Positions 17,794 through 26,660 of a stretch of DNA of 64,000 bases are shown one piece after another. Both the position numbers and the translations under genes were made by a program. The stretch is from Martinezella lusitana. Lineage in GTDB: Bacteria > Pseudomonadota > Alphaproteobacteria > Rhizobiales > Rhizobiaceae. Below the pieces are notes generated by a model. That model was not told the origin of the DNA and did not search any database. It saw only the letters and a list, made by a program, of their open reading frames with translations. How positions within the stretch are numbered: position 1 is the stretch's first letter; each line of letters begins with the position of its first letter. The stretch lies in contig NZ_JACHBG010000006.1 in NCBI RefSeq assembly GCF_014207095.1, positions 124,001-188,000 of the forward strand, given 5' to 3'.

Positions 17794-19083
17794 TCAGGAG
17801 CCCTTGCCGCCGCACTTGCCGGTGGTGACGTTGAAGTTGCCGCAGTTCATGGGCGTGCGCCAATCCGAGATCAGATCCTTGCTGTCGGGCAGGTAGTCGG
17901 ACCATTCCTTGCCGACTACGGCAGGGGTCTGCGAAACGACATCGAACTGGCCGTTTTCCTGCACTTCGCCGATCAGCACCGGCTTGGTGATGTAGTGGTT
18001 CGGCATCATGGTGGCGGTGCCGCCGGTAAGGTTCGGAACGGAAACGCCGACAAGCGCGTCGATGACCTTGTCCGGCTCGGTGGTGCCGGCCTTCTCGACG
18101 GCCTTCACCCACATGTTGAAACCGATATAGGCGGCTTCCATCGGGTCGTTGGTCACGCGCTTGTCGTTCTTGGTATAGGCGTGCCATTCCTTGATGAAGG
18201 CAGCGTTGGTGGGCGTGTCGACGGACTGGAAATAGTTCCAGGCGGCAAGATGTCCGACAAGCGGCTTGGTGTCGACGCCCGCCAGTTCCTCTTCACCGAC
18301 CGAGAAGGCGACGACTGGGATATCCTCGGCCTTGACGCCCTGGTTGCCGAGTTCCTTGTAGAAGGGAACATTGGCGTCGCCATTGATGGTGGAGACGACG
18401 GCGGTCTTCTTGCCGGCCGAACCGAAGGTCTTGATCTTCGAGACTTCCGTCTGCCAGTCGGAAAAGCCGAACGGCGTGTAATTGATGATGATGTCTTCGG
18501 CCTTGACGCCCTTGGACTTCAGATAGGCTTCGAGGATCTTGTTGGTCGTGCGCGGATAGACATAATCGGTGCCCTCAAGCACCCAACGCTGTACGCCTTC
18601 GTTCTTCATGAGGTAGTCGACGGCCGGAATTGCCTGCTGGTTCGGCGCGGCCCCCGTGTAGAAGACGTTGCGCTCGGACTCTTCGCCTTCGAACTGGACC
18701 GGATAGAACAGGATCGAGTTGAGCTCCTTGAAGACGGGCAGCACCGACTTACGCGACACCGAGGTCCAGCAGCCGAAGACGGCCGAGACCTTGTCCTTCT
18801 GGATCAGTTCGCGGGCCTTTTCGGCGAAGAGCGGCCAGTCCGACGCCGGATCGACGACCACGGGTTCAAGCTTCTTGCCGAGAACGCCGCCCTTCTTGTT
18901 CTGCTCGTCGATGAGCATCAGCATGGCGTCTTTGAGCGTCGTTTCCGAAATCGCCATGGTGCCGGACAGCGAATGCAGGACGCCGACCTTGATCGTGTCG
19001 TCGGCGGCAAAGGCACCGTGGAATGCGGTCGTGGACATGATGGCGCCAAGCAGCGCGCCGGAGACGAGAGTCTTGAATTTCAT
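17794..19083 (-). CDS. urtA: Urea ABC transporter substrate-binding protein UrtA
   Basis: Periplasmic receptor of the urea importer (type-1 fold, AmiC/LivJ-related). A signal peptide ends near AFHGAFA|ADDTIKVG. The mature protein shows GVLHSLSGTMAISE, FGCWTSVSRKSVLPVFKELN, FEGEESERNVFYTG and KEWSDYLPDSK, all typical of UrtA. The ATG at 19083 is preceded by AGAGGGGAACC and gives 429 residues. It is the first gene of urtABCDE, whose promoter lies in the 230-bp gap shared with the divergent sensor kinase. Confidence 0.94.
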   Translation of the reverse strand: MKFKTLVSGALLGAIMSTTAFHGAFAADDTIKVGVLHSLSGTMAISETTLKDAMLMLIDEQNKKGGVLGKKLEPVVVDPASDWPLFAEKARELIQKDKVSAVFGCWTSVSRKSVLPVFKELNSILFYPVQFEGEESERNVFYTGAAPNQQAIPAVDYLMKNEGVQRWVLEGTDYVYPRTTNKILEAYLKSKGVKAEDIIINYTPFGFSDWQTEVSKIKTFGSAGKKTAVVSTINGDANVPFYKELGNQGVKAEDIPVVAFSVGEEELAGVDTKPLVGHLAAWNYFQSVDTPTNAAFIKEWHAYTKNDKRVTNDPMEAAYIGFNMWVKAVEKAGTTEPDKVIDALVGVSVPNLTGGTATMMPNHYITKPVLIGEVQENGQFDVVSQTPAVVGKEWSDYLPDSKDLISDWRTPMNCGNFNVTTGKCGGKGS

Positions 19084-19179
19084 CCGTGGTTCCCCTCTTT
19101 TTGTCTGCCGCAACGGCCGGTAAACGAAGATGGACCGTTGCCTGACGTGACTATTCGGCAGCCCATTGGGAAACCACAT

Positions 19180-19195
19180 ACGTAGAATGACGTAG
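19180..19195 (+). promoter_or_regulatory. Direct repeats ACGTAG, one helical turn apart, in the urtA / sensor-kinase gap
   Basis: ACGTAG occurs at 19180-19185 and 19190-19195, exactly 10 nt apart, about 97 nt upstream of the urtA start and 119 nt upstream of the kinase start. Tandem half-sites on one face of the helix suit a LuxR-family response regulator such as the one encoded at 22696. No convincing sigma-54 promoter was found. Binding is inferred. Confidence 0.4.
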
Positions 19196-19313
19196 GCGCC
19201 GGGGCGAAATCTGCAGCTTTGGCCACCTTCGCGCTCTTAAGCGTCGCGCCGATCCATGTTACGACACCTCTGGACTGCCGGAGTGATCCTGGCGGGACTG
19301 CTGAAGGGTAAGC

Positions 19314-22300
19314 ATGGCGGCGCGGCAACGCATCATTCCGGTAAGACGCGCGTATAACCGCTGGGTCGCGAACCAGACGCTGGAAGACTATGCCCTGCGT
19401 TTTACGGCCAAGAGCGCTCGCCAATTCTCGTCGCAACGCATCTCGCAAACCGCGATCGGCGCCATTTCCTTCCTGGCACTGGAGGCCATCGGCGGCACGA
19501 TCACGCTCTCCTATGGCACCACCAACGCATTCTATGCCATCATCGTTGCCAGTATCGTCATGTTGGCCGTGGGCTTGCCGATCAGCCGCTATGCCATCCG
19601 CCATGGTGTCGACATCGATCTCCTGACCCGCGGCGCGAGCTTCGGCTATATCGGCTCGACCATCACCTCGCTGATCTATGCGAGCTTCACCTTCATGCTG
19701 TTTGCGATCGAGGCGTCGATCATGTCTGGCGCGCTGGAGCTTTCGCTCGGCATACCCGTCTGGATCGGTTACATCATCAGTGCCGTCATGGTGATCCCGC
19801 TCGTCACCCATGGCGTGCGCCTCATCAGTCGGTTCCAGTTGTTGACGCAGCCATTCTGGATCGTTCTCAACATCCTGCCATTCGTCTTCATCGCCTTTGC
19901 CGATTGGGGCAAATTCGATCTCTGGCGGGCCTTTGCGGGCATCCATCATCCCGCGAGCGCACTAGGCACCGCCGCTCCCTTCGATCTGATCGAGTTTGGC
20001 GCCGCTTCCGCCGTCATCCTGGCTCTGATGTCACAGATCGGCGAACAGGCCGACTTTCTTCGCTTTCTGCCGCCGGAGGGTCATCGTAAATGGCGCCATC
20101 GACTGGCCGTCTTTCTTGCCGGGCCGGGATGGGTCATCATCGGTGCGCCGAAGCTGCTTGCCGGCTCCTTCCTCGTCGTCCTGACGCTGACCTCGGGCGT
20201 GCCGGCCGAGCGCGCCGCCGATCCCGCGCAAATGTACCTCACTGCCTTCGGCTACATGATCCCCTGGCACAATGCAGCGCTGCTCCTCATGGCCGCTTTT
20301 GTGATGATCTCGCAGCTGAAGATCAACGTTATGAACGCCTATGCCGGCTCGCTCGCATGGTCGAACTTCTTTTCGCGGCTGACGCACAGCCATCCCGGCC
20401 GCGTGATCTGGCTGGTCTTCAATGTCGCCATTGCGCTCTTGCTGATGGAGCTCGGCATCTACCGCCTGCTTGAAGAGACCCTCGGCATCTTCTCCATCAT
20501 CGCCATGGCCTGGCTTTGCACCATCTCTGCCGATCTCTTCGTCAACAAGCCGCTGGGGCTTGCACCCCCGGGTATTGAGTTCAAGCGCGCACATCTTTAC
20601 GATATCAATCCGGTCGGTCTCGGTGCTATGGCACTTTCCGCGTCCATCGCCCTGATGGCCCATTTCGGTGCCTTCGGTTCGCTCGCAGCATCGCTTGCAC
20701 CCTATATTACCTTGATCGTCGCGCTCATCGCCTCACCCGCCATCGCCTGGGTCACCGAAGGCAAGTACTACTTGGCCCGCAAGCCGCGCCAGAGCTGGAA
20801 GAACCTGACCACCATCACATGCTCGGTCTGCGAACATCCCTTCGAGCCGGAGGACATGGCCTGGTGTCCTGCCTATGCCGCGCCGATCTGCTCGCTGTGC
20901 TGTTCGCTCGACAGCCGCTGCCATGACATGTGCAAGCCGAAAGCGCGGCTCAATACCCAGGTCGCCACCGTCGCCAGGACGTTGTTGCCGGCTGGCATCG
21001 TCGCTCGGCTTGCCACACGCCTCGGTCGCTACGGCATTGCCGTTGCTCTGGCATTGACTGCCATGGGCGCCATTCTCGCGATGATCGCGCATCAGGTTGG
21101 CGCCGCTTCACCGGAAACGGCATCCGTAGTCAACCGCACGATCCTGATCGTCTTTTTCGTCTTTGCCGTGATCGCCGGCGTGGCCTGCTGGTTCTATGTA
21201 CTTGCCCATGACAGCCGTGTGGTGGCCGAGGAAGAGTCCTCGCGCCAGAACACGCTGCTTCTAAAGGAAATTGCCGCGCATAAGAAAACCGACGCCGCCC
21301 TGCAGGGCGCCAAGGAGGCGGCCGAAGCGGCAAACCGCGCCAAGAGCCGCTATGTCGTGGGTTTGAGCCATGAGTTGCGCACGCCGCTCAACGCCGTACT
21401 CGGCTATGCGCAGATCTTGGAGCGTGACGAGAGCATTCCGGCGCCCCGGCAATCCTCCCTGAAGGTCATTCGCCGTAGTGCCGAACATCTTTCCGGCCTG
21501 ATCGACGGGCTGCTTGATATTTCGAAGATCGAGGCAGGCCGACTGCAGGTCTATTCCAACGAGATCAACATCCAGGATTTCCTCGACCAGATCATTGACA
21601 TGTTCCGTCCACAGGCGCAGGCCAAGGGGCTGACTTTCGTCCATGAGCGCGCTGCTACTTTGCCCGATTATGTCCGAACCGACGAGAAGCGGTTACGCCA
21701 GATCCTCGTCAACCTGCTCTCCAACGCCATCAAGTTCACCGATACGGGCAGCGTTCACTTCGAGGTGGGCTACCGCAACCAGGTTGCCACCTTCACCGTT
21801 TCCGACACAGGTCGCGGGATCGCCGCAAAAGACATCACTCGCATCTATGAGCCTTTCCAACGCGGTGAAGCGGACAGCATCAGACCTATGCCCGGCCTTG
21901 GCCTTGGGCTGACGATCACGCAGCTGCTGACCAATACGCTCGGCGGCGAGATTTCCGTCACCAGCGAGAAGGACAAGGGCTCGACGTTCAGGGTGCGCTT
22001 GATGCTGTCGGCGGTCATCCGTCCGATGAAACCACCGGCGCAGGAGCAGCGCATCATCGGCTATGAAGGTCCGCGGCGGACCGTTGTCATCGTCGACGAC
22101 AATGAAGATCATCGCGAACTGATGCGCGAGATCCTGTCGCCGCTCGACTTCATCGTGCTGACAGCCGCCGGCGGTCCCGACTGCCTGACTTTGATCGAAG
22201 GCATCAAGCCGGATCTTTTCCTGGTCGATATTTCCATGCCCGGGATGAATGGCTGGCAACTGGTCTCCCGGCTCAGGGAAAATGGCCAGATGGCGCCGAT

Positions 22301-22694
22301 CCTCATGCTGTCGGCAAATATCGGCGATGCCGCCGCCGCGACCGACAGTGACGACAGCCACAATGATGCGATCGCCAAGCCGGTCGATATCCGGCAATTG
22401 CGTGACAAGCTGGCGCTGCATCTCGCCCTGAAATGGGTCTATATCGACGCCGCGGCTGTGGTGACGCCGAAGCAGCCGCCGGCACTGAAAAGCCCTGGCT
22501 TGGAGCATGTTCGGGAGCTGATGCGGCTTGGCGAAATCGGTTATGTCAGGGGCATCGAGGCAAAGCTTGCGGATCTCGCCAGACTTGAAGAGAACAAGCC
22601 CTTTACGGACGCCTTGCGCGCTCATGTCCAGGCCTTCGATCTGGATGGCTTTCTCAAAATGCTGCGCACCTTCGACACGGAAAGGGTAGAATAG
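19314..22694 (+). CDS. Hybrid histidine kinase with N-terminal NCS1-type transporter module
   Basis: A 1126-residue membrane sensor. Residues about 15-480 read as an NCS1 (purine/cytosine/allantoin permease) fold with about 12 hydrophobic helices (QTLEDYALRFTAKSARQFSS; VDIDLLTRGASFGYIGS). A Cys-rich insert (about 502-542: CSVC, WCP, CSLCC, RCHDMC) follows, then two more helices and a coiled coil. The kinase core has HisKA with His686 (GLSHELRTPLNAVLGYAQIL), an N-box (RQILVNLLSNAIKFTDTG) and ATP-lid glycines (GLGLGLTITQLL). A receiver domain has the phospho-acceptor Asp972 (FLVDISMPGMNG). The last 75 residues are helical and unassigned. AAGGG precedes the ATG. It is divergent from urtA and precedes its response regulator by 1 nt, so urea or a purine-derived nitrogen compound is the likely signal. 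Confidence 0.85.
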   Translation: MAARQRIIPVRRAYNRWVANQTLEDYALRFTAKSARQFSSQRISQTAIGAISFLALEAIGGTITLSYGTTNAFYAIIVASIVMLAVGLPISRYAIRHGVDIDLLTRGASFGYIGSTITSLIYASFTFMLFAIEASIMSGALELSLGIPVWIGYIISAVMVIPLVTHGVRLISRFQLLTQPFWIVLNILPFVFIAFADWGKFDLWRAFAGIHHPASALGTAAPFDLIEFGAASAVILALMSQIGEQADFLRFLPPEGHRKWRHRLAVFLAGPGWVIIGAPKLLAGSFLVVLTLTSGVPAERAADPAQMYLTAFGYMIPWHNAALLLMAAFVMISQLKINVMNAYAGSLAWSNFFSRLTHSHPGRVIWLVFNVAIALLLMELGIYRLLEETLGIFSIIAMAWLCTISADLFVNKPLGLAPPGIEFKRAHLYDINPVGLGAMALSASIALMAHFGAFGSLAASLAPYITLIVALIASPAIAWVTEGKYYLARKPRQSWKNLTTITCSVCEHPFEPEDMAWCPAYAAPICSLCCSLDSRCHDMCKPKARLNTQVATVARTLLPAGIVARLATRLGRYGIAVALALTAMGAILAMIAHQVGAASPETASVVNRTILIVFFVFAVIAGVACWFYVLAHDSRVVAEEESSRQNTLLLKEIAAHKKTDAALQGAKEAAEAANRAKSRYVVGLSHELRTPLNAVLGYAQILERDESIPAPRQSSLKVIRRSAEHLSGLIDGLLDISKIEAGRLQVYSNEINIQDFLDQIIDMFRPQAQAKGLTFVHERAATLPDYVRTDEKRLRQILVNLLSNAIKFTDTGSVHFEVGYRNQVATFTVSDTGRGIAAKDITRIYEPFQRGEADSIRPMPGLGLGLTITQLLTNTLGGEISVTSEKDKGSTFRVRLMLSAVIRPMKPPAQEQRIIGYEGPRRTVVIVDDNEDHRELMREILSPLDFIVLTAAGGPDCLTLIEGIKPDLFLVDISMPGMNGWQLVSRLRENGQMAPILMLSANIGDAAAATDSDDSHNDAIAKPVDIRQLRDKLALHLALKWVYIDAAAVVTPKQPPALKSPGLEHVRELMRLGEIGYVRGIEAKLADLARLEENKPFTDALRAHVQAFDLDGFLKMLRTFDTERVE

Positions 22695-22695
22695 A

Positions 22696-23619
22696 TTGGC
22701 TGAGCCCAACCTTCCCCGCGACATAGTCTTGCTGGTCGACGATTCGCCCGAGGCGCTCGGCTTCCTCACGGACGCGCTCGAGCAATCCGGCTTCTCCGTG
22801 CTGATCGCCACGTCTGGGGCGGCCGCATTGAATATCGTCGAGCGCATCACGCCCGATCTCATCCTTCTCGATGCTGTCATGCCTTCGATGGATGGCTTTG
22901 AGACTTGCCGTCGGCTGAAAGCCAATGCCGGCATTGCCCAGACCCCCGTCGTCTTCATGACCGGCCTGACCGAAACCGAGCATGTGGTGCATGCGCTGGA
23001 ATCCGGCGGCGTCGACTATCTCACCAAGCCGATTAATGTCGACGAACTGCGCGCACGCATCCGCGTCCATCTTCGCAACGCCCGCTCCGCCCAGAGCGCC
23101 AGGGTGGCGCTCGACGCCGCAGGCCGGCATCTGCTGGCGGTCAAGGGCAATGGCTCGATCCATTGGTCGACGCCACAGGCAACCCGCCTCATCAATGCTG
23201 CTACCGGCAGTGACGATGGCCTCGATCTGGCATCGAAACACATTGCAGCCTTCATGCTTGAACGTGAGCGGCTGGGGTCTGCTCGTGACGAGCTTCTTTC
23301 GATCAGCAGTGGCGGGCAATCCGTCCTGCAATTCTCCTTTCTCGGCGCCATCGGCACAGACGAGTATCTCTTTCGGCTGACCGCTAGGGATCAGCGCCCC
23401 GATGATGACATACTGCGCCAGCATTTCTCGCTGACACAGCGCGAGTCGGAGGTGCTGTTATGGCTTGCGAAGGGGAAATCGAACCGCGATATCGGTGAAA
23501 TCCTCGGCCTCTCCGCCCGCACGGTGAACAAGCATTTGGAGCAGATCTATGTCAAACTCGGCGTCGAGAATCGGGCATCAGCCGCTGTAAAGGCCGCGCA
23601 CGTCCTGCACAAAGCCTAG
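22696..23619 (+). CDS. LuxR-family (REC-HTH) response regulator
   Basis: A 307-residue regulator. The N-terminal receiver (about 8-122) has Asp59 (LILLDAVMPSMDG), the acidic pair DD and the Lys of LTKPIN. A central region of about 100 residues lacks a recognised fold. The C-terminal LuxR-type helix-turn-helix spans about 240-300 (LTQRESEVLLWLAKGKSNRD, AR TVNKHLEQIYVKLGV). The start is TTG, one base after the kinase stop codon, so expression is coupled. Likely targets are the divergent urt operon and possibly the importer genes downstream. Confidence 0.88.
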   Translation: MAEPNLPRDIVLLVDDSPEALGFLTDALEQSGFSVLIATSGAAALNIVERITPDLILLDAVMPSMDGFETCRRLKANAGIAQTPVVFMTGLTETEHVVHALESGGVDYLTKPINVDELRARIRVHLRNARSAQSARVALDAAGRHLLAVKGNGSIHWSTPQATRLINAATGSDDGLDLASKHIAAFMLERERLGSARDELLSISSGGQSVLQFSFLGAIGTDEYLFRLTARDQRPDDDILRQHFSLTQRESEVLLWLAKGKSNRDIGEILGLSARTVNKHLEQIYVKLGVENRASAAVKAAHVLHKA

Positions 23620-23750
23620 CGCTTCAAACCGCTCTATCTTCCTGTTTCCTCACATGTTCCGCATGGAAAGCCGCTGCGTACTTTCCCCGGGTTGCTCCGT
23701 GAGTCGGCGAAGGCACGCCGGCTTTAAGGGCTGGTCAGGGGTATATTTTA

Positions 23751-23828
23751 GCTAGGCGCGATTGGAGGAGAACCGTTGTCGCAATAGGAGGCTACAACCT
23801 GTAACCGACGTCGCGCCAGCGGTGTAGC
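23751..23828 (+). promoter_or_regulatory. Candidate structured leader in the gap before the NitT/TauT-type importer
   Basis: The 392-bp gap 23620-24011 holds no gene. Within it, GCTA (23751-23754) and TAGC (23825-23828) bracket a perfect stem GGCGCGA (23755-23761) / TCGCGCC (23811-23817). Inside are a shorter stem GTTGT (23775-23779) / ACAAC (23794-23798) and repeated GGAG and AACC boxes. This nested arrangement looks like an aptamer-style RNA. I could not match it from memory to the guanidine-I or TPP consensus. No function is proven. Confidence 0.35.
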
Positions 23829-23949
23829 TTCCTGTTGTGCTTTGCACGCTGACGACCACTCGACATGGGTTTGTCAAACGAGGAAACCCGCAAAATCCGC
23901 AGCGTCATAAGTTATTTTGTCTAGACATGAAAAAGTCGCGCACGCAATA

Positions 23950-23978
23950 TGACGCTGCCAAAAACGGCAGTATCGTCA
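23950..23978 (+). other. Stem-loop in the 5' leader of the NitT/TauT binding-protein gene
   Basis: TGACGCTGCC (23950-23959) pairs with GGCAG (23966-23970) and CGTCA (23974-23978), with a 3-nt bulge TAT and loop AAAAAC. It ends 33 nt before the start codon at 24012 and could be an expression platform for the structure at 23751-23828 or a stabilising hairpin. Confidence 0.4.
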
Positions 23979-24011
23979 GCTGCCTCAACAAAGAGCAGGG
24001 AACTTCACATC

Positions 24012-24956
24012 ATGAAAAAGGCATTGTTTCTAGCCGCCTTTACGGCCCTGGCCGGCCTCACGCAAGCGCAGGCGGCGGACACGAAAGTATCTATCGGAAT
24101 ATCGGGCTGGACCGGTTTTGCGCCGCTGACACTTGCCAAAGAAGCCGGCATCTTCAAGAAGCATGGGCTAGACGTCACCGTGGCGAAGGTACCGCAGGCA
24201 AGCCGCCATCTGGCGCTTGCCTCGGGCGATATCCAGTGTGCCGCGACGACCGTGGAAACCTGGATCGTCTGGAATGCAGCAGGTGTCGCGACGACGCAAT
24301 TGTTCCAGCTGGATGTCTCGCACGGAGCGGACGGCATTGCAGCCAAGCCGGGAATCACCAAGGTCTCCGATCTCAAGGGCAAGGCAGTCGCGGCGTCGGC
24401 ACCTGGAACATCGCCTTACTTCCTGCTCGCCTACATCCTTGCCAAGAACGGCATGAGCATGAAGGACGTCAAAGTCGTCAATATGGAGCCAGGCCCTGCC
24501 GCCCAGGCACTCCTCGCCGGCCAGAACGATGCGGCCGTGACTTACGAGCCATATCTCTCAGCCGTTCGCGCAGCACCCGACAAAGGCAAGATTATCGCCA
24601 CCACGGTCGACTATCCGGCTGTCATGGATACTTTCGGCTGCACCAACGCTTTCCTGAAAGATCATCCCGACGCTGCCAAGGCGTTGGCTGCGAGCTATTA
24701 CGATGCGCTTGAAATGATCAAAGCGGACAAGGACAAGTCCTACGAGATCATGGGCAAGGACGTGAAACAGTCCGGCAAGGAGTTCGGCGAGTCAGCCGCC
24801 TATCTCGCGTGGCAGGACAAGGCCGCCGCGAAGAAGTTCTTTGGCTCGACTTTCAAGACGTTCAGCGAGGAAGCTGCCAAGATCCTGCTTGATGCCGGCG
24901 TCATCAAGAGCAAGCCGGATCTTTCGAAACTGGCTGATCCGTCCTTCATCGAGTAA
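24012..24956 (+). CDS. NitT/TauT-family ABC transporter substrate-binding protein
   Basis: Periplasmic receptor of the nitrate/sulfonate/taurine-type class (SsuA/NMT1-like fold). The 314-residue product has a short signal (KKALFLAAFTALAGLTQAQAA), then GISGWTGFAPLTLAKEAGIF, ASGDIQCAATTVETWIVWNAAG, SAPGTSPYFLLAYI and DTFGCTNAFLKDHPD. This set resembles the receptors found near urea-carboxylase genes and, in some bacteria, implicated in guanidine uptake. That link is from family memory, and no carboxylase lies in the window. It follows the putative urea-sensing two-component pair and precedes its own permease and ATPase. Confidence 0.85.
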   Translation: MKKALFLAAFTALAGLTQAQAADTKVSIGISGWTGFAPLTLAKEAGIFKKHGLDVTVAKVPQASRHLALASGDIQCAATTVETWIVWNAAGVATTQLFQLDVSHGADGIAAKPGITKVSDLKGKAVAASAPGTSPYFLLAYILAKNGMSMKDVKVVNMEPGPAAQALLAGQNDAAVTYEPYLSAVRAAPDKGKIIATTVDYPAVMDTFGCTNAFLKDHPDAAKALAASYYDALEMIKADKDKSYEIMGKDVKQSGKEFGESAAYLAWQDKAAAKKFFGSTFKTFSEEAAKILLDAGVIKSKPDLSKLADPSFIE

Positions 24957-24973
24957 GGCCGAAAGCAATCCAC

Positions 24974-25002
24974 AGGCGTGTCGGGTCTTCGGCACGCCTT
25001 TT
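24974..25002 (+). terminator. Rho-independent-like terminator/attenuator after the binding-protein gene
   Basis: AGGCGTGTCG (24974-24983) pairs with CGGCACGCCT (24990-24999) with one mismatch around the loop GGTCTT, followed by TTTT. It lies 17 nt after the binding-protein stop and before the permease start at 25021, so partial termination would favour the receptor over the permease. Confidence 0.65.
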
Positions 25003-25020
25003 CTCACGACAAGAGACCCA

Positions 25021-25794
25021 ATGCGCCCGCTCGAACCCATAAGCTCCAGCAGCCGGCTTCTATACGGCTTGCTTTTTTTTATCCTTTTCTTCGTCGCCTG
25101 GGGTTGCCTCACGCTTGGCGGCCTTGTTTCGAAGACCTTTCTTGCCGATCCGATCACCATGGTGAAGGACGGCTACGATCTGCTTGTCAATCAAGGCTTC
25201 GCCTTCGATATCGGCATGACGATCTGGCGCGTGCTCGGTGGCTTCGTCCTGTCGGCGCTGATCGCAGTACCGCTCGGCATCCTCATGGGCGCCTACAAGC
25301 CGGTCGAGGCACTGCTTGAACCTTTCGTCTCCTTCGCCCGTTATCTGCCGGCTTCGGCCTTCGTTCCGCTGCTCATCCTCTGGGCCGGCATCGGTGAAAC
25401 GCAGAAGCTGCTCGTCATCTTCATCGGCGCCGTGTTCCAGATCATTCTGATGGTGGCCGTTTCGGTGGCCGGAACACGACGGGATCTGGTCGAAGCAGCC
25501 TATACGCTCGGAGCGTCCGATCGTGGCGTTGTGCGCCGCGTCTTGATCCCGGCTGCCGCTCCCGATATCGGCGAAACGCTTCGGCTGGTTCTCGGCTGGG
25601 CCTGGACCTATGTCATCGTGGCCGAACTCATCGGTGCCTCCTCCGGCATCGGCTACATGATCATCAACAGTCAGGCGCTGCTCGCCACCGGCCAGATTAT
25701 CTTCGGCATCATCGTCATCGGCCTGATCGGCCTTGTTTCCGACTTTGCGTTCAAGCGCGTAAACCGCAAGCTGTTCGCATGGAGATTTGCATGA
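25021..25794 (+). CDS. NitT/TauT-family ABC transporter permease
   Basis: SsuC/TauC-like inner-membrane permease of 257 residues with about six hydrophobic segments. The EAA loop reads EAAYTLGASDRGVVRRVLIPAA, and the C-terminal EL-IGA-SGIGYMI block is typical. The ATG at 25021 follows the attenuator hairpin; the reading frame is open upstream, but that part lies in the binding-protein gene. The stop overlaps the ATPase start. Confidence 0.88.
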   Translation: MRPLEPISSSSRLLYGLLFFILFFVAWGCLTLGGLVSKTFLADPITMVKDGYDLLVNQGFAFDIGMTIWRVLGGFVLSALIAVPLGILMGAYKPVEALLEPFVSFARYLPASAFVPLLILWAGIGETQKLLVIFIGAVFQIILMVAVSVAGTRRDLVEAAYTLGASDRGVVRRVLIPAAAPDIGETLRLVLGWAWTYVIVAELIGASSGIGYMIINSQALLATGQIIFGIIVIGLIGLVSDFAFKRVNRKLFAWRFA

Positions 25795-26585
25795 GCGTAC
25801 CCGGCGAACTTCGCATCAAGGATGTCAGCCGTACCTTTCCCGGCGTAAAGGGCGGCGCGCCCACTCTAGCCCTCCAGCCGACGGCGCTCGACATTCCCCG
25901 CAACGACTTCGTGACCATCCTCGGCCCCTCAGGCTGCGGCAAGTCCACGCTTCTGCGGATCATTGCCGGCCTCGACAAGCCGACGACAGGCACGGTGACG
26001 CTGGATGGCAGGCAAGTCACTGGCCCTAGCGCCGATCGCGGCATGGTATTCCAGTCCTACACGCTGTTTCCGTGGCTGACGATACGCGAGAATGTCGGTT
26101 TCGGCCTGCGCGAACGCGGCGTTGCCGAGCGGGACCGGAACGATATCGTCGCCAGCTATATAGACAAGGTCGGCTTGCGCGGCTTCGAGGATCACTGGCC
26201 GAAGCAATTGTCCGGCGGCATGCAGCAACGAACGGCGATTGCCCGTGCGCTTGCCAACGATCCGAAAATCCTCTTGCTCGACGAGCCGTTCGGCGCGCTC
26301 GACAATCAAACACGCGGGCTGATGCAGGAGCTTCTGCTCGGCATTTGGGAGCGGGAACAGAAGACGGTGGTCTTCGTGACGCACGATATCGAAGAAGCGG
26401 TGTTCATGGCATCGCGCGTCGTGACGATGACGGCGCGCCCCGGCCGCATCAAATCGATCACGCCTGTCAGCCTTCCGCATCCACGCCATTACACGATCAA
26501 GGCAAGTCCGGAATTCTCGGCGTTGCGGCTCAAGCTCACGGAAGAGATCAGAGACGAGGCAATCGCTGCCGCCGCGCACGGCTAA
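25791..26585 (+). CDS. NitT/TauT-family ABC transporter ATP-binding protein
   Basis: SsuB/TauB-like ATPase. Walker A LGPSGCGKSTLLRIIAG, Q-loop VFQSYTLFPWLT, signature LSGGMQQRTAIARAL, Walker B ILLLDEPFGALD and VTHDIEEAVFMASRV are all intact. The ATG at 25791 overlaps the permease stop (ATGA); an earlier ATG at 25779 is in frame but less likely. Length 264. Confidence 0.9.
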   Translation: MSVPGELRIKDVSRTFPGVKGGAPTLALQPTALDIPRNDFVTILGPSGCGKSTLLRIIAGLDKPTTGTVTLDGRQVTGPSADRGMVFQSYTLFPWLTIRENVGFGLRERGVAERDRNDIVASYIDKVGLRGFEDHWPKQLSGGMQQRTAIARALANDPKILLLDEPFGALDNQTRGLMQELLLGIWEREQKTVVFVTHDIEEAVFMASRVVTMTARPGRIKSITPVSLPHPRHYTIKASPEFSALRLKLTEEIRDEAIAAAAHG

Positions 26586-26660
26586 GCCGGTCGGCAGCGA
26601 TCGTGGCCGCATACATCACTGATTTCTTCGAGCCATGGATGTTTCGAAAGGTCGACTGAT

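Noticed and set aside
17278..19185. 635-residue open frame antisense to urtA and the start of urtB
   Set aside because: No recognisable domain; the opposite strand encodes UrtA and UrtB with clear signatures.
23751..23828. Guanidine-I (ykkC) or TPP riboswitch
   Set aside because: The conserved cores I remember for these classes are not visible, so I kept only the weaker claim of a structured leader.
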